Below, piece by piece: positions 35,951 to 48,639 of a DNA stretch of 64,000 bases. The position numbers and the translations under genes were made by a program. Under the pieces are notes generated by a model that ran no database searches, had not been told where the DNA came from, and saw only the letters and a program-made list of their open reading frames with translations. The stretch is taken from NCBI GenBank assembly GCA_012295275.1, contig CM022677.1:12988457-13052456 (forward strand), in the 5' to 3' direction. This DNA is from Chrysomallon squamiferum (taxonomy: Eukaryota; Mollusca; Gastropoda; Neomphalida; Peltospiridae). Positions within the stretch are counted from its first letter, which is position 1; each line of letters begins with the position of its first letter.

Positions 35951-36285
35951 TAAAAGAGGTGACACTATTAAACATCAGTTCACAGAAAGATATGATACAA
36001 GTCAGTGAAGGTTTTGTCTCTCTGACATGTCTCACGTCACCTAGCAACCCAGTCTCGTCTGTTTACTGGTACAAGAATAATCAACAGATAAACACAGGAA
36101 TCGCCAACATAAATATCACATCAGGCGACCTGACTGTAAGAAAGAGTTCTCTGTCACTCACACTGACTGAGTCAGATGATGGACACAGTGTTTACTGCAA
36201 GGCAGGGATTCCTGGACAAACTCTTGTGACATCCAACACTGGAATACTTGATGTGCGGTTTAAGACTTTAAACATCAGAGTTTAA
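35951..36285 (+). CDS. IgSF gene 2, last recognisable Ig exon
   Basis: A complete Ig domain: SEGFVSLTCLTSPSN, then VSSVYWYKNNQQI, then LTESDDGHSVYCKAGIPG. It contains the B-strand Cys, the core Trp and the D-x-G-x-x-x-Y-C motif. Phase 1 entry is possible at 35,951 after TATAAG. The better acceptor, TTATTACAG six bases earlier, would read a TAA at once. After ILDVR no good donor is present; the frame runs on to TAA at 36,283. If this is the true end, the product is secreted. No convincing transmembrane exon was found downstream. Confidence 0.5.
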
Positions 36286-37204
36286 GATGATTAGATAAAC
36301 ATGACTGATTCCAACTATTCCCACTTTTTTCTGATTTTGAAATAACCGAATATTAATTGTACCTCCTCAGGCGTTACATTTTGGATTTCTTTATCAAAAT
36401 GATTAGAGTTTGTAATTTTTTTTATTTATTTATTTATTTATTTATTTATTTTGTTTCTCAATATTCAGGTTTCCTCTGTAAATCGCAGCATTCTTTTCAC
36501 TGAATTTATTATTTTTTTTTAAATTAAATGCAGTATCTTTAATTTAAAAAAAGGACGTTATCGATATAAAAAAGAAAGAAAAGAACACGTAAATATTTTT
36601 TAATTTAGTTTACACGGCATGTAATAGTTTTAATAACCTAGGCAAAATTTTAGTATGCGTATTGAACATTATTAATACTTCGACGAAAAGAACATTTGAT
36701 ATTTTGCACAGTGATGATGTTAGTTTTCAGTAAAATATATTGAGTCATTTTTTTCACATTTTCACTGTTTACAAAAGGCATTTTATTCACACATTCATAT
36801 TCAGAAAATTCTAAATAGGATAGTTTTACATTTTTACAGAGAGAATTAAATGTATGTATTCACAATTGCAGAAAATTAGAACCGTTAATTAAAAGGTTAG
36901 TATATGGCTGTCTACAAGGTAGCAAATAAGACAAATACACTTTGATATAATTAAGTATATTTTGATATGATTAAATATATTTTAATACGATTAAATATAA
37001 TTTAATATGATTAAATAATTTTCATATAATTAAATAAAAAAATGTCCAACTGAATCAAATAAAGTCTTTAAAATACACATATATTTATTGTACAATTATC
37101 AATGAAAATTAGATTTCTTCGGTAATGTTATTAGCTATAGAACTCAGTACACTGATAGTAATAGTGAAGCGATAATATTAACACAGTACATAGAAAAACA
37201 AGAA

Positions 37205-37680
37205 CAGTTCAAATGAAACAAAGAGAATGGCGTCAAACATACAGGAAGCTTCCGTTTTTACTGAAAAATAAATTAAATTAAAAAATATATTAAAAAATAA
37301 CAGCGAGAAGGCACGATATTGTTGTTACTGTTACTTATCTGTTGACTACAATTGGACTGACAAATATGTATTCTGCTCCACTAATATATTTATATATACT
37401 GGTGGAGAGGTTATATTAATATCTAATGTGTAGTCAGAAATATAAAGTATATTACACTATTCAACTTGCGCTGATGAATGTAATGAAATAAATAAATTTC
37501 GCATAATAAAATAACATGTTAACCATGTTTGTTCTCAGCTAATCAGTACAAACTGTAGTGAAATGTTTAAATGTAACCTTTACAATATTAATAAAATATG
37601 AGATTAATATTTCTCAACATACTTACTACAAACTGTAAATATCACCGCTCAACCAGCAATTAATTCTCACCTTTTTCTTC
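37205..37680 (+). repeat. Segmental duplication partner of 58,786-59,255
   Basis: Collinear matches include AGGAAGCTTCCGTTTTTAC, TATATTAATATCTAATGT, CGCATAATAAAATAACATG and AATAAAATATGAGATTAA. It lies about 1 kb after the last Ig exon of gene 2. Confidence 0.75.
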
Positions 37681-37717
37681 TTACAGGTAATAATTCTCAC
37701 CTTTTCTTTTTACAGGT
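37666..37717 (+). repeat. Tandem duplication of an acceptor-like element
   Basis: Two adjacent copies of about 26 bp each contain CTCACCTTTTTCTTCTTACAG or a close variant, ending in AGGTA. The second is followed by a short frame VVNLLIFITTMC and a stop. Confidence 0.6.
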
Positions 37718-38990
37718 AGTTAACCTGCTTATTTTCATAACGACGATGTGTTAATATTAACGCCACACCTCTGTTGAGACACTAATGAGATTTAATATAG
37801 ATAGTGATGGCGACGTTAAAACTGTTGTTTTCATAAGGCCGTGTGAAGTTAATCCTAGTTTTTCAGAGAAACATGTTTCTGGTGTTTATAAAATGTTACA
37901 CTTGATGCGCTCTCTTTATTTCTCGGTATATTTTTGACGTCACATATAAAATCACTATTATTTAAAAAAAAATTACAACACGGAAGCTCCATCTATATTT
38001 CTGAATGTTCACAGTGAAATCATACCTGTAATTTTCAGTATGATTTGTCGTATAACTAACTGAATATCATCTCATTCAAGAAGTATAGCTGAGAAATTCA
38101 GAAATAAAGAGGCCTTCCAGATTCCATTTCTCTGTTACTAGCAAAACAGGATTAGTTTTTAGCTGCACCTCAGATTGTATTGATAATTAAATATTGATTT
38201 TCTTTTTCTAGACAGGTATGTATTTAAAAACTGAGGTTACACTTGAAATATTAGCAAATAATGAATTATATATGAAGTTATATTTATCTTAATATTTCTA
38301 GTTGAGATGTACAGTGAATATTAAGGAATAATATATAGCAGCCAGATAAAAATGACATTTCATTAGCAACTGTGATATTAATGTGATATTTCTCAACGGA
38401 ATTTGGGCTGTTTTTACTATATCAGGTCAGAATAATTTGGTACTCGGCAAAAATAACGTAGTGTTTTTGTTAAGACAATGCACTATTAACGTTGATAATT
38501 TTATTTTAGGCTGATTAATTTTTGCACGTCAACACTGTTTAAATAGTATTAGATGTTATTAGCTTGATTTACAGAATTATATTTAACGGCATCCTGAAAA
38601 ATAGCAGTGGATTCTTTAATAGTCTTGTCATTCTGATTGAGGCACATCATGTGATCCAGAAAAAATGTCAATATTTTTCTTTTTTAATGACACATCCAAA
38701 ATCTGCTAAAATTCGGTCAGTTGAAGTCTGTCAAATTTAATTAACAAAAGTTAAAATCATCAAATTTGAATTGACGTTATATTTACATCCAGTAATAATT
38801 TTATTAATCTGAAATACATCAAAAGCTTGAGGTTTATTAAACAATTTGTATTAGGTATATATTTGTTTCACAAGCATTATTAAAATTAGAAATAATTTTT
38901 ATTATTAAAGAATTAGAACTTTAGTGAAGGGAGAAAACTGTAACAGAGCATTACCTACAATGTCATTAAACGATGCGAACTCTTTCATAG

Positions 38991-39224
38991 GAAAAAAAAA
39001 AGAACAAGATATTGTTATACTTGGCGATATACATTATTGTGTATATAAAATATGATCGAAATCAGAAAAAAATTGTTGGATTCAACGAAATCGTATCTGT
39101 TACTACAGCAGAAGAAATCGACTTCGCAGCAAAACAAAATATGGTTAAAAGAAAAAGACAAGTGACAATTTTAAATAATCATACAACGAGCTCGCTATCT
39201 GTGACAATAGCATTGATATTATAA
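38991..39224 (+). other. Open frame with a hydrophobic start and polar tail
   Basis: After CTCTTTCATAG the frame is open from 38,991 for 77 codons: a Lys-rich start, ILLYLAIYIIVYIKY, then a polar run including EIVSVTTAEEIDFAAKQ and KRKRQVTILNN, then TAA. It could be a transmembrane plus cytoplasmic exon belonging to IgSF gene 2, but entry is phase 0 while the Ig exons use phase 1. It is not recognised and may be chance in AT-rich DNA. Confidence 0.22.
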
Positions 39225-39294
39225 CCTGTTTTAATAATATTACAGAACACCACTAAACAAACTAATTGTTAATGAATAACGATGCATTATTATA

Positions 39295-39296
<2 letters not shown>

Positions 39297-39340
<44 letters not shown>
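39297..39340. repeat. (TG)n microsatellite
   Basis: About 20 TG units. Confidence 0.95.
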
Positions 39341-39342
<2 letters not shown>

Positions 39343-40493
39343 TATATATACATAATATAATGTTGATTAAAAATTATGCTGATAATTACACATATTACAT
39401 TTCTAAGTTGTCTTGGAAAGCTTCTTAAATAAGACCTAGAGTTGTCTCTTAAAACAAATAATATACTATTTGAAGTACATGAAGAATTATTGTACTACTT
39501 TTTCACATTGAACTGATTATGATCACGATATATATATACATATATACTGGCTTAAAACCGACTCCGTGTATGACTGTGCGTGAGTGTGTGTGTGTGTGAA
39601 AACATTGAAGGTAGTTACAAATATCTGTGGGAATTATAGGCCCAACGCTCGGTTTGATCTTTTCTCAAGATAGATCTGAGATATGTCTGTTTAGTCGACA
39701 TATTTATATTTCCCGCCGATCTTTCTACGTCACTGGAAATCTTTAATTGAAAATAGTTTCGTCATTTTTACACTGAGATCAATGGCTGAAAAGCGCAATA
39801 AACTCGTATTTTCACATTAGATTTATAAATAAATCATTATGTAAATGTAAAACCATGTTTTGCTTTCAACTAGATCATAAGTCATAACTATTCATATTAT
39901 ATAAACTAAGTGGGAAGGGTGAGGGGGACTTGAGCCTTGAGGAGGGGGCGGTAAAATGTATTTAGCCTATGGGCGACAATCACATTAAATCCAACCCTGA
40001 GTCAGTCACACGGAACTCTCTTTTTTCTTACTTAAGTACATATCTTTTTTACTTTCCTGTTGTATTTATAAAAATAAATGTTAGTTTAGGTATCTCTGTG
40101 TTTGTGTTGTTTTTATTATTTTATTGTTGTTATTATTATTTATTTATTTACCCTTGTTTTAAAGTTTTTATCTTTACAGACGCTAACACAGTAGACATAT
40201 ATTGTATTAAAATATTTTATCATTGTTAATCTTCATGTACTTAGACATAAATGTATTTGTCTTGACTGATTATTTCATTACTTTGTGTCACTTTTCACTT
40301 GATTAACATTTGTCTTTAATACAGTTTTGAATATTAATAATCAAAAGAAATGTTACCACCGAACAATGGAAATTTCAGAAATATATTAAAACATTTTACT
40401 TTCATATGTTTTTATTTAACATTAACATTGAATACACCCTTCATTTGATTAGTTTCTACATTGATTTGATAAAATAAACAGTTCAAACATTGA

Positions 40494-40534
<41 letters not shown>

Positions 40535-40916
40535 CACACATTTTTGTTATAAGAGAAATAAACTTTAAATGTAGTGCCATTATGAATTGTTTGATGGGAT
40601 TATTTGTTGTTTTAACGCATATATGCGATATCTTACACAGACTACACAGTTTAAAATGCAATGCAGATAAAACAAAGGAAAATGATTATTTATTTCCAAT
40701 CTCTCTGAGTTGCCATACTTGTAAATTTTTATTTTATTTTAATTTATTCATTTTTTTTCTTTTTCAGACAATGTTTTCAGACCTATATAAAACCTTGGTA
40801 AATTCCTGGACAATAATTAGCAACTTATTGTAGTGTGAGTTCTAAGCTTTGTGATTTTATTTGGTGCATTAACATAAATTAAGAAGAAAGAAAAAATAGG
40901 GTGAAAAAAAAATAAC
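39341..40916. other. Non-coding, partly duplicated sequence
   Basis: No gene is supported. 40,370-40,795 recurs at 59,336-59,715, including a CA microsatellite (40,496-40,540) and an acceptor-like TTCTTTTTCAG at 40,757-40,767. After that acceptor, in phase 1, the short frame is DNVFRPI and stop; the duplicate has DHFFRRQNI and stop. A very short terminal exon is conceivable. Confidence 0.45.
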
Positions 40917-40936
40917 AACACCTTTATTTGAAAAAA

Positions 40937-41122
40937 GAACCATATCGATTTATAATTAGTACGTATATGTTACTAAAGGTTTATGTTCCTTTATTTATTT
41001 TATTTGTTTTAAATTTATTTATTTATTTATTTTTTATTTTTTTTTTTGAATAGTAGTTGCCGAAAAATGCGGGATGATTGCCGGTGTTTACGGATTTACG
41101 ATTGATTAATAATAATGAGAGG

Positions 41123-41157
<35 letters not shown>

Positions 41158-41275
41158 GTAAAATAATAAAAAATAAATATAATATAAAAAAAAAGAACAA
41201 TATCGATTTATAATTAGTACGTATATTTGATAAAGGTTATTTTGTTGTTTTCTTTATTTTATTTAATTTGATTTG

Positions 41276-41308
<33 letters not shown>

Positions 41309-41605
41309 CACTGTATTAGTTTCGGAAAAAGTGCGGGATGATTGCCGGTCTTTACGGATTTACGATTGGCTAATAATGAGAGAGAAAAAAAAAAAAAAAA
41401 AAAAAAAAAACGTAAAATAAAAAAAATAAATATAATAAAAAAAAGAACAATATCGATTTATAATTAGTACGTATATTTGATAAAGGTTATTTTGTTTCTT
41501 TATTTATTTCATTTGATTTGAACTTTTTTTTTTTTTTTTTTTTTTTTTTCACTGTATTAGTTTCGGAAAAATGCGGGATGATTGCCGGTCTTTACGGATT
41601 TACTT
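40937..41605 (+). repeat. Threefold tandem repeat, ~245-260 bp unit
   Basis: The words ATATCGATTTATAATTAGTA (near 40,943, 41,200 and 41,447) and GCGGGATGATTGCCGGT (near 41,069, 41,334 and 41,574) occur three times in step. Each unit also carries a long poly-T, and poly-A runs of up to about 36 lie between units. Differences concentrate in the homopolymers. Confidence 0.85.
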
Positions 41606-42268
41606 TTGTATTTGACGTTTGAAGAATTTTATTCAGAATTGATGTAATCGCATTATCAACCAACAAAGATGTTGCTTAAAACATTTCAGGAGACAGGTAT
41701 TACAATTTATTATTATTGTTGTTAAAGTGTTTGGATTTTTTTGGTTTGATTTAATTATGATTTAAAAGTCATACCACATGATGGCAGCCATCTTATTCGG
41801 GAACAATAATTATTTATTTATTTATTTATTTATTATATATTTTTTTTTCAAATAACGACTCTCGATTATAAATAAAATTCACCAGTGGTTGTTCTAATGT
41901 GAACAGCATAAACAACATCATATAAACAAGAAATCATGACTAATAAAACAATTAAAAAAATATGCCAATTTTCTTTGACAGGTTGTTTTCTGCCAGGTTA
42001 TTTATGATTTAGTATTTTTAAAGATTTATGTTAAATTGCTGACTTGCTCTATATATTATTAAACATATTTAAATTATATTTTAACCATATTAAAGGTTAT
42101 AATAGGTGGGGCCCTAAATGCTTTCATATTATTAAATAACTGTATAACTCTATGTAAACATTAAAAACTAATAAATTTGATTAAATATTTAAATAAAATA
42201 TGACCAGGTTATTTTGATATGCAGATACAGTAAAATATTAATAAAATTATTTGTTATAATAAATATTT

Positions 42269-42313
<45 letters not shown>

Positions 42314-42614
42314 CGCATAATTCATAACCATAAACACAAAAGATATTAATACACTGTACAATCTCCATGCACAAAACATTACTAAAATTATTCTTTTTTG
42401 AAGCAGGTGTCTTATGCACATAATATGACTAATACTAAGACATCCAAAACTATTTACCTCTGTATCTATGGATAATGTACCTGGCTGACATTATTTGTTT
42501 CATCAAACATATATGTATTACCATATTAAATTCATACAGTATAAACCTATGCATGTACAAGGTCTGAGTTCTGTCGAGTAGTGGCAAAGCCAACCTAAAA
42601 GCACACACAAAGAA
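41606..42614. other. Non-coding sequence
   Basis: AT-rich with a CA microsatellite at 42,271-42,309. No gene is seen. Confidence 0.5.
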
Positions 42615-42957
42615 ATGAAGCATATTGACATTCAGAATGCCAGGCAGGACACTCCTCACATTCCACATTTCACATCAACACAGGCAGTGGAAGATGGTGA
42701 TATGGACATTGACATTCATGTTCGGCAGGAAACTACTGCAATTCCATATGGTGCTCCCCAAAACTGTGGCAGTGCTAAGGCAGTTTCAAATCTTGTGCTG
42801 CCAAGGCCTGCACCTTTGGTCAGTGTAACTGATTGGAAAACTCACCTGAACAAAAAGCCAAAAGGCTCAAGTTGAACCACAAGGCAAAACAAGTGAACAG
42901 AAGTGCAGGTGGTAAAACAACCTTGGTGCACAGAGCTGCTAAACAAATCAAAAACTG
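42615..42957 (+). pseudogene. Exon-like fragment of the unrecognised gene
   Basis: A frame of 86 codons (from 42,615) includes DIHVRQETTAIPYGAPQN and LPRPAPLVSVTDWKTHLNK, then stops. In a shifted frame the coding look continues: LKLNHKAKQVNRSAGG, then LVHRAAKQIKN and stop. This pattern suggests a frameshifted coding exon. The sequence is Pro/Ser-rich and low in hydrophobics, as in regulatory linkers. The family is unknown. It precedes the paralogous block at 43 kb on the same strand. Confidence 0.4.
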
Positions 42958-43044
42958 ATTTAAAAAATAAAAAATCAACCCACCAGTGACAGCTTAGTGG
43001 TTCCCTAAGTTTTATAAAAATATTTTTCTGATTTGTTTTGTTAG

Positions 43045-43177
43045 ACTGTTCTCATCTATGCCAGTGCATCATGAAACGCAGAGACCCTGCATCAGCATCA
43101 CACAAATCCAGGCCATTTTCCAGAGAAGGGATACAAGAGAGTAACGAAACATCATCCAAGCAACAGTCTGGTGTCAG
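43045..43177 (+). pseudogene. Ser-rich exon, paralogue of 740-815
   Basis: Acceptor TTTTGTTAG and donor GTAATG flank the exon. The last part reads ASASHKSRPFSREGIQESNE, then TSSKQQSGV. The first remnant at 740-815 has FSRAGIQE and QQSGV but its donor is mutated. The upstream part of this exon is open only with a frame change, so its status is uncertain. Confidence 0.4.
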
Positions 43178-44405
43178 GTAATGTCAGGCCTGTGTTAGAA
43201 TGTTTTCTGAAACCTCTCAACAGTGGCAGGGTATGTTTTTGGATGGTTTGTGTGTGTGTGTGAGAGAGAGATGGAGAAATATTGCATGAATGATAATATT
43301 GCCAAAAAATACCATTTATCATAAAAAAAAGATAATAAAGTATCATGTTCATGTTGGAATTACCAAAAGCTTTGTTTACCATTGATGTTAAATATTTTAT
43401 GTAGGTCATGGCAGTATTGTTCAGTAGCTGTCTAGAAAGGGAATTTACATTTATGGAGAAGGACGAATCAGCTGTACAGACACTGCAGACTGCACAATTC
43501 CAAGCTGTAAGTTTTTATGTTAGTTTTATTTCTCAGCAAGTAAAATAAGTTTTATAGTAACATCTCTTTAGTGATTGTAAAATAATAGCATAATGATAAT
43601 CATTTATTTTCTATTGTTTTGTTAATTATTTAAATTATTAATATTACCATCATTATCATTATAATGATTATACAAAATATATCAAAAATATCCCACACCT
43701 GTTTTTGTCTGAATAATCCTGTAACTGGTACCACTAAAATTTAAATTTTAATAATAACAGAAACATTAGTTATTTATTTATAACATTTATTATTTTTATT
43801 ATTTTATTTGTATTGTTTTTCTTCAGAATGCTCATACAGCTCTGATGGCTAGTGAAGTTGTTTCAGTAGAAGGTGCTGTCCAGCACTGAGGAACAAGTTT
43901 GTACTGCTGCCACTGGAAAAGAGAGAAACAAAACTGAACAGTGAATTTGAGTTTGTAACATACATTAGAATCTTGTATAATAACTGCATGTTTTTTCTCT
44001 CTCCCTCTATCTCAAACACACACACACACATCACACACACACAACACTTCCTTTCATATAAACCTCATTAAAAGAAGAAGAAGCATCATATTTTATGATT
44101 ATTTTAAAATATTTAACTTTCCAGTTACCAGATGGAACTGACAGCCTTCACACAGTGTCACTGTTCCTGTGAGGACAGACACACTAAAATACACAGGAGA
44201 TGGATGTACTGTAGCTGTTGTCTATATTTATGTTGACCACAGTCTCTCAATTTTCATGGCTGGTTTAATAACACAATTTTTGTAAGTAAAATAATGAATC
44301 AGGTGGTAATTTTAAAATATATGAATCTTAATAACTAGCTAAACAACATAATTCATAAAATATTAGGTCTGGTTTTCTTTTTTGGTTTTGAATATGACAT
44401 GTATG

Positions 44406-44518
<113 letters not shown>

Positions 44519-45165
44519 GACAGATACTAGATACATATATAACTACAAAGGTAAATAAATAAATTACTGTTGTTTTTCAGAAACTGCTCTGTCCACAAGA
44601 AGAGCTAATTTAGTGAGTCACCACAGGGTAGAAATGTCATCAAAGAATATGGCAGAACAGGAGCATCTATAGAGGTTGTTGTTATAGTAGTAGTATTAGT
44701 CATTGTCATTGTTGTAGTAATGTAGTTGTTACAGCAATAATAATACTACTTGTTGTAGTAATATAGAATTCATCTTGGTGATGTTTTAACTGATGATGTT
44801 GTCTCCATAGCTTTGTAATAGTAATGTGTCTTGTGAGACTCATGGTGATTAAAATAAGCTGTTTGTACTCAAATTACAGGTTGTAGTGGTGGTGGTAGTG
44901 GTAGTAGTAGTAGCAGTACTAATAGTAGTTGTTTTTAGAGAAATTCTTATGATAAACAAGAAGAGTAGTGTAACAGCAGTGATAGTAGTCATAATTGTTG
45001 TTGTAGTAATTATAATAATATTAGTATAAAGAAATACAGGCATAGGACTAATAGTGAAGAGAGTAAAAAATCACTTTTATTATTACAATAGCAGTATTTT
45101 ATTTATTTTATATATTTTACAGTATTTTATTTATTTATTTATTGCCACCAATCACACTCTGACCA

Positions 45166-45466
45166 GTGAGTTGTCCAGACTCTAGTCCAACATCAGCATC
45201 GACTCTGTTGTGTGAAAGTTCTGCTGATGAACAGCTCAATATTGGTGATCTAGACATTGAAGCCAACCACGTCAGACTACAACAATTCTTAAGTTGGAGA
45301 GTCTTACACCAGGTCACCAATCTCAACAGTCAAATATCAGGGAGAAAAAACTTGAAAAACTTGAACATGCTAAAACCAGCCAAACAGAAACATTAAAACT
45401 TGACAGATGACTGTCACAGCTGTGTGTGACAGTGGCAAAGACAAAAGCCTGGAAGTTGAGCAGCAG
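45166..45466 (+). pseudogene. Exon remnant ending EVEQQ, uninterrupted version
   Basis: It reads SSADEQLNIGDLDIEANHV, then LHQVTNLNSQISG, and the last words KSLEVEQQ before a GTGACT donor. Stops separate the middle and last parts. It matches 2,245-2,616 without the inverted insertion, and so shows the ancestral arrangement. Confidence 0.45.
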
Positions 45467-45470
45467 GTGA

Positions 45471-46784
45471 CTTAGTTTACTTCCATTAGCACTGTTTTAT
45501 TTCTTATTAGCTTAAATTTGTACTAGGAATAACCAAAACAGTTTTGTTTTTAACTCACAAAAATTACAAGAACTACATGGCTTAAGGAATGCTGTTGAGG
45601 TATGTGTGAAATCAGTTCATAAAGAAAAGCTATATTCATTTTGTTGAAGGTGTTTCTGAATGAAAAATTCTTCTTTAGCTTTAATTATGTGATTGAAATT
45701 CATCTTTATTTTAGACATATTTGTTATTTCTCTAACTAAAATATATTTAATTTTTAAATTTATTTTAAATATTTACTTTATTTTATATATTTATTTTTTT
45801 AAATAATGAGATTCAAAATTTCTATGCATGTATATCATAACATTTAAATTAATAGCAGATATAGATCTGACCTCCATTAAAGAATCTACTAGCAGAAGTA
45901 ATTAGTTTAGATATTGGATTAAAAGCCTTTCTTTAATTTTTATTTACGAATTTGTTTTTCTTTTTTTCTCTTTGAGATATATTCCTGTCACAATTTTAGG
46001 CTCATCATAAATAATTATTAGTAGCCAGGAAGTCAATAAAACAGTGACCTGTTCTGAAGTAAGTGGTCTGGTTGTGTTTTATAATAATAAATAATGTGTT
46101 TAAGTACGTATGTTCTGTTTGGGTGATTAGGATGTTAAAAAGATGATGGGTTAATTGCCACAAAAATTGTATTTGGGCAACCTTTTTTTTTTCTTCTATA
46201 TGTTTTAAACAAGAGCCACTAATAATAATTTTATGGGAAATACTTATTTCACATAGTGTTATTTAGAATGGTAGAATTCTCTTTATTTTGTTCTCTGTAA
46301 TGCATGCCTATACAAATTATATTTTTAATCAAGGTTTTAACTCATTAATTGTTGTGTTTGTTGCAGGCAAAGCATTTACCTTTATAAAAGTTATTTTTGC
46401 TTCATCTGAATGTTACCATCATATCCAGATAAATAAAGTCAGTATTAAAACATTGTTAAAAAATAATTCATTGATAATTTACAAATAATTTTCCATGACT
46501 GAAATTTTTCTTCCCAAAGATTTTATTGTGCAAATTAATCAAATGCTCCTAGCCTGGAATGGGTAAAAAAAATAGACATTTAACTAATGTACATTAAGAT
46601 ACAGAATAATAAATTTGATGCTTACTTTGTATTTATTATTATTTTTTAAAATTATTTTATTGGTTTTTTTTTCTGTATTTGTTTATTTAGACAAAAAAAA
46701 TGGAACATACAAAATCCACAAAATGGCCAGATTTGAACAAATAGTAGGAAACTGAGTCATACATCAAACCAGATAGTTGTCTAA
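45471..46784. other. AT-rich intron-like spacer
   Basis: No supported exon. A TGTTTGTTGCAG acceptor-like site near 46,367 is followed only by a short AT-rich frame. Confidence 0.4.
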
Positions 46785-46878
46785 ATACCACCAGCACAAA
46801 CTTTGGATCCTCTGATGTCCAGCATTTCAGAGGATTTTCTTGACCAGCTTGGGTTAAAGACACAGGAAGACCTTTCAG
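46785..46878 (+). CDS. Candidate exon, unrecognised protein
   Basis: Open from 46,785 to a GTAACT donor, reading PPAQTLDPLMSSISEDFLDQ, then LGLKTQEDLSG. The codon use and acidic/amphipathic composition look coding, and it lies on the same strand as the other pieces of the 42-48 kb gene. The acceptor was not identified. It leaves phase 1. Confidence 0.35.
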
Positions 46879-47326
46879 GTAACTCTGATACAACACAGAT
46901 CAGTAGATTTTATACTTAAAGATCTGAAGGTATAAAGGAATTTTTTGTGGTTTGAATTAATTATATCATAACATTTTAAATATTTGTAATTAATTGGAAT
47001 TCTCTTGATCTTTTGGGATTAAAAGAGTATTATTCTGGATAAATTTATTGTTGTAGCCAGATTAATTAACTTACATTTTTAATCAAATCTAAAATTAGAT
47101 GTATAGAATCAGTTCTAAGTGTTCCAAAAAAGTAATGCAGCTTGTAATCAAAATGACTATATTCACATACCTAGTGAAGAGTGACATTAACAGTTTGTTA
47201 TTAGAACTGAAAAGCTTTGGTATCTATTAATAAACTAATAAATGACAGAACTTATCAATTAGTTATTTAACTAAACTGCCTGTCATTTTTATAGGCTGGT
47301 GACAATGAATTCTTTTCAATTTACAG

Positions 47327-47482
47327 GTGGAAACTGTCAAGTCCATGTCAGATTTTAGTATTTCTTTTAAACACTTGGTCAAAGACAGAGTTTTCAGATC
47401 TCACTCTCTCCCTTACAGTACAAGGCAGGTCAGTGCTGAAGATTCAGAGGAGAATTCACAATTTTATGGATTTCAGCTTTGA
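47327..47482 (+). CDS. Candidate exon, Ser-rich, ending in stop
   Basis: After TTTTCAATTTACAG the phase-0 frame reads ETVKSMSDFSISFKHLVKDR, then SHSLPYSTRQVSAEDSEENS, and a TGA after about 51 codons. This is long and unbiased for the local AT-rich background, so it looks coding. The previous candidate donor is phase 1, which does not fit, so an exon or frame is missing from the model. Identity is unknown. Confidence 0.35.
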   Translation: METVKSMSDFSISFKHLVKDRVFRSHSLPYSTRQVSAEDSEENSQFYGFQL

Positions 47483-47811
47483 GAAATATTAGTGGTATTT
47501 GTATTATTATTATTATTACATTTTCATGTTATGTTTGTATTGCTTAACTTTAAAATATTTCGATTTAATCAGTGCATTCTTCTTGTTTACTATTAGAAAA
47601 TCTTTCATAAAGAAATATTTTCACATATTTTTATGAATTTAATTATAAAAAAACATATTTTTTTTTAAATTGACCAGAATGTAAAATGTATAGTGATACT
47701 TTTTTATAGATATATATTTCTTGTTTAAATTATTTGTGATTTATTATTAAAATCTACTACAATAAGAGAGACATGATGTTTATTTATAATAATTTCTTTC
47801 TAACATTACAG

Positions 47812-47958
47812 ACAATTAAACACAATGTCATGACTAATGACAGTGCAAAAGCTATGTGTGTTTCTACATTACAAATTATAGAAGAAATGAAAATATGTGG
47901 AGCAATGATATTTACAGATAGACAACAAGCAGGTTCCAGCTTAATGTTGTTTTCATAG
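47812..47958 (+). CDS. Candidate terminal exon, unrecognised protein
   Basis: After a good acceptor (TTTCTAACATTACAG) the frame is open for 48 codons to TAG, reading MTNDSAKAMCVSTLQIIEEM, then CGAMIFTDRQQAGSS. It could end a gene whose other pieces lie at 42.6-47.5 kb, or be an exon of a separate transcript. No motif allows a name. Confidence 0.35.
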   Translation, partial: TIKHNVMTNDSAKAMCVSTLQIIEEMKICGAMIFTDRQQAGSSLMLFS

Positions 47959-47999
47959 ACAATATTAGCAAGTTTAGAGCAACTATAAGTGATTTAAAG

Positions 48000-48571
48000 G
48001 AAAGGAGAGACGACTGACAGAGATATAAGACTGACTGTCTGATGGGAGGTTAACAGGTAAACATACACAGGAAGAAAGAGAGAGATGTAGATAGACTGAT
48101 AGACAGTTAGAGCAGTAGAAGTTAACAAATGAATTGATAGATGTAGATGAATTTAGCCAGATAGTTAAACATGTCAGTGTCTATCTGTCTATTCTGTGTT
48201 TTCTTCTTTTTGTCATGTGTGTTTGTGTGCCAGGCTGAGAGTGTAGACATACAGTAAAATACATAGGTTGTAATGTAGCTGTCTAGAGATAGTTAGTTAC
48301 GTATGTAGGTAGTTTGACAGGGAATTAGATATATGATCGATGAATGTTTATTGATCTGTTGTAATGTGGATAATAAACAAATAGGTATGTAGGTCAGTAG
48401 TTCAGTAGATTGATATGTAGATATATGTAGATAGTTAACTAATAGATATCAGACACAGAGAGGGACAGGTAGGTAGGTAGTCAGTAGTTCAGTAGGTTGA
48501 TATGTAGATATATGTAGATAGTAGCAGACAGACAGATAGGTGTAGGCAGGTATGATGGTAATGTGGAAGAC

Positions 48572-48639
<68 letters not shown>

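Larger units (their letters stand above)
36286..38990. other. Non-coding region after IgSF gene 2
   Basis: AT-rich. It holds a segment (37,205-37,680) that recurs at 58,786-59,255, and a short tandem duplication at 37,666-37,717. No supported gene. Confidence 0.5.

Noticed and set aside
46687-46896. 69-codon minus-strand frame
   Set aside because: Opposite a better-supported + strand exon candidate with a donor site.
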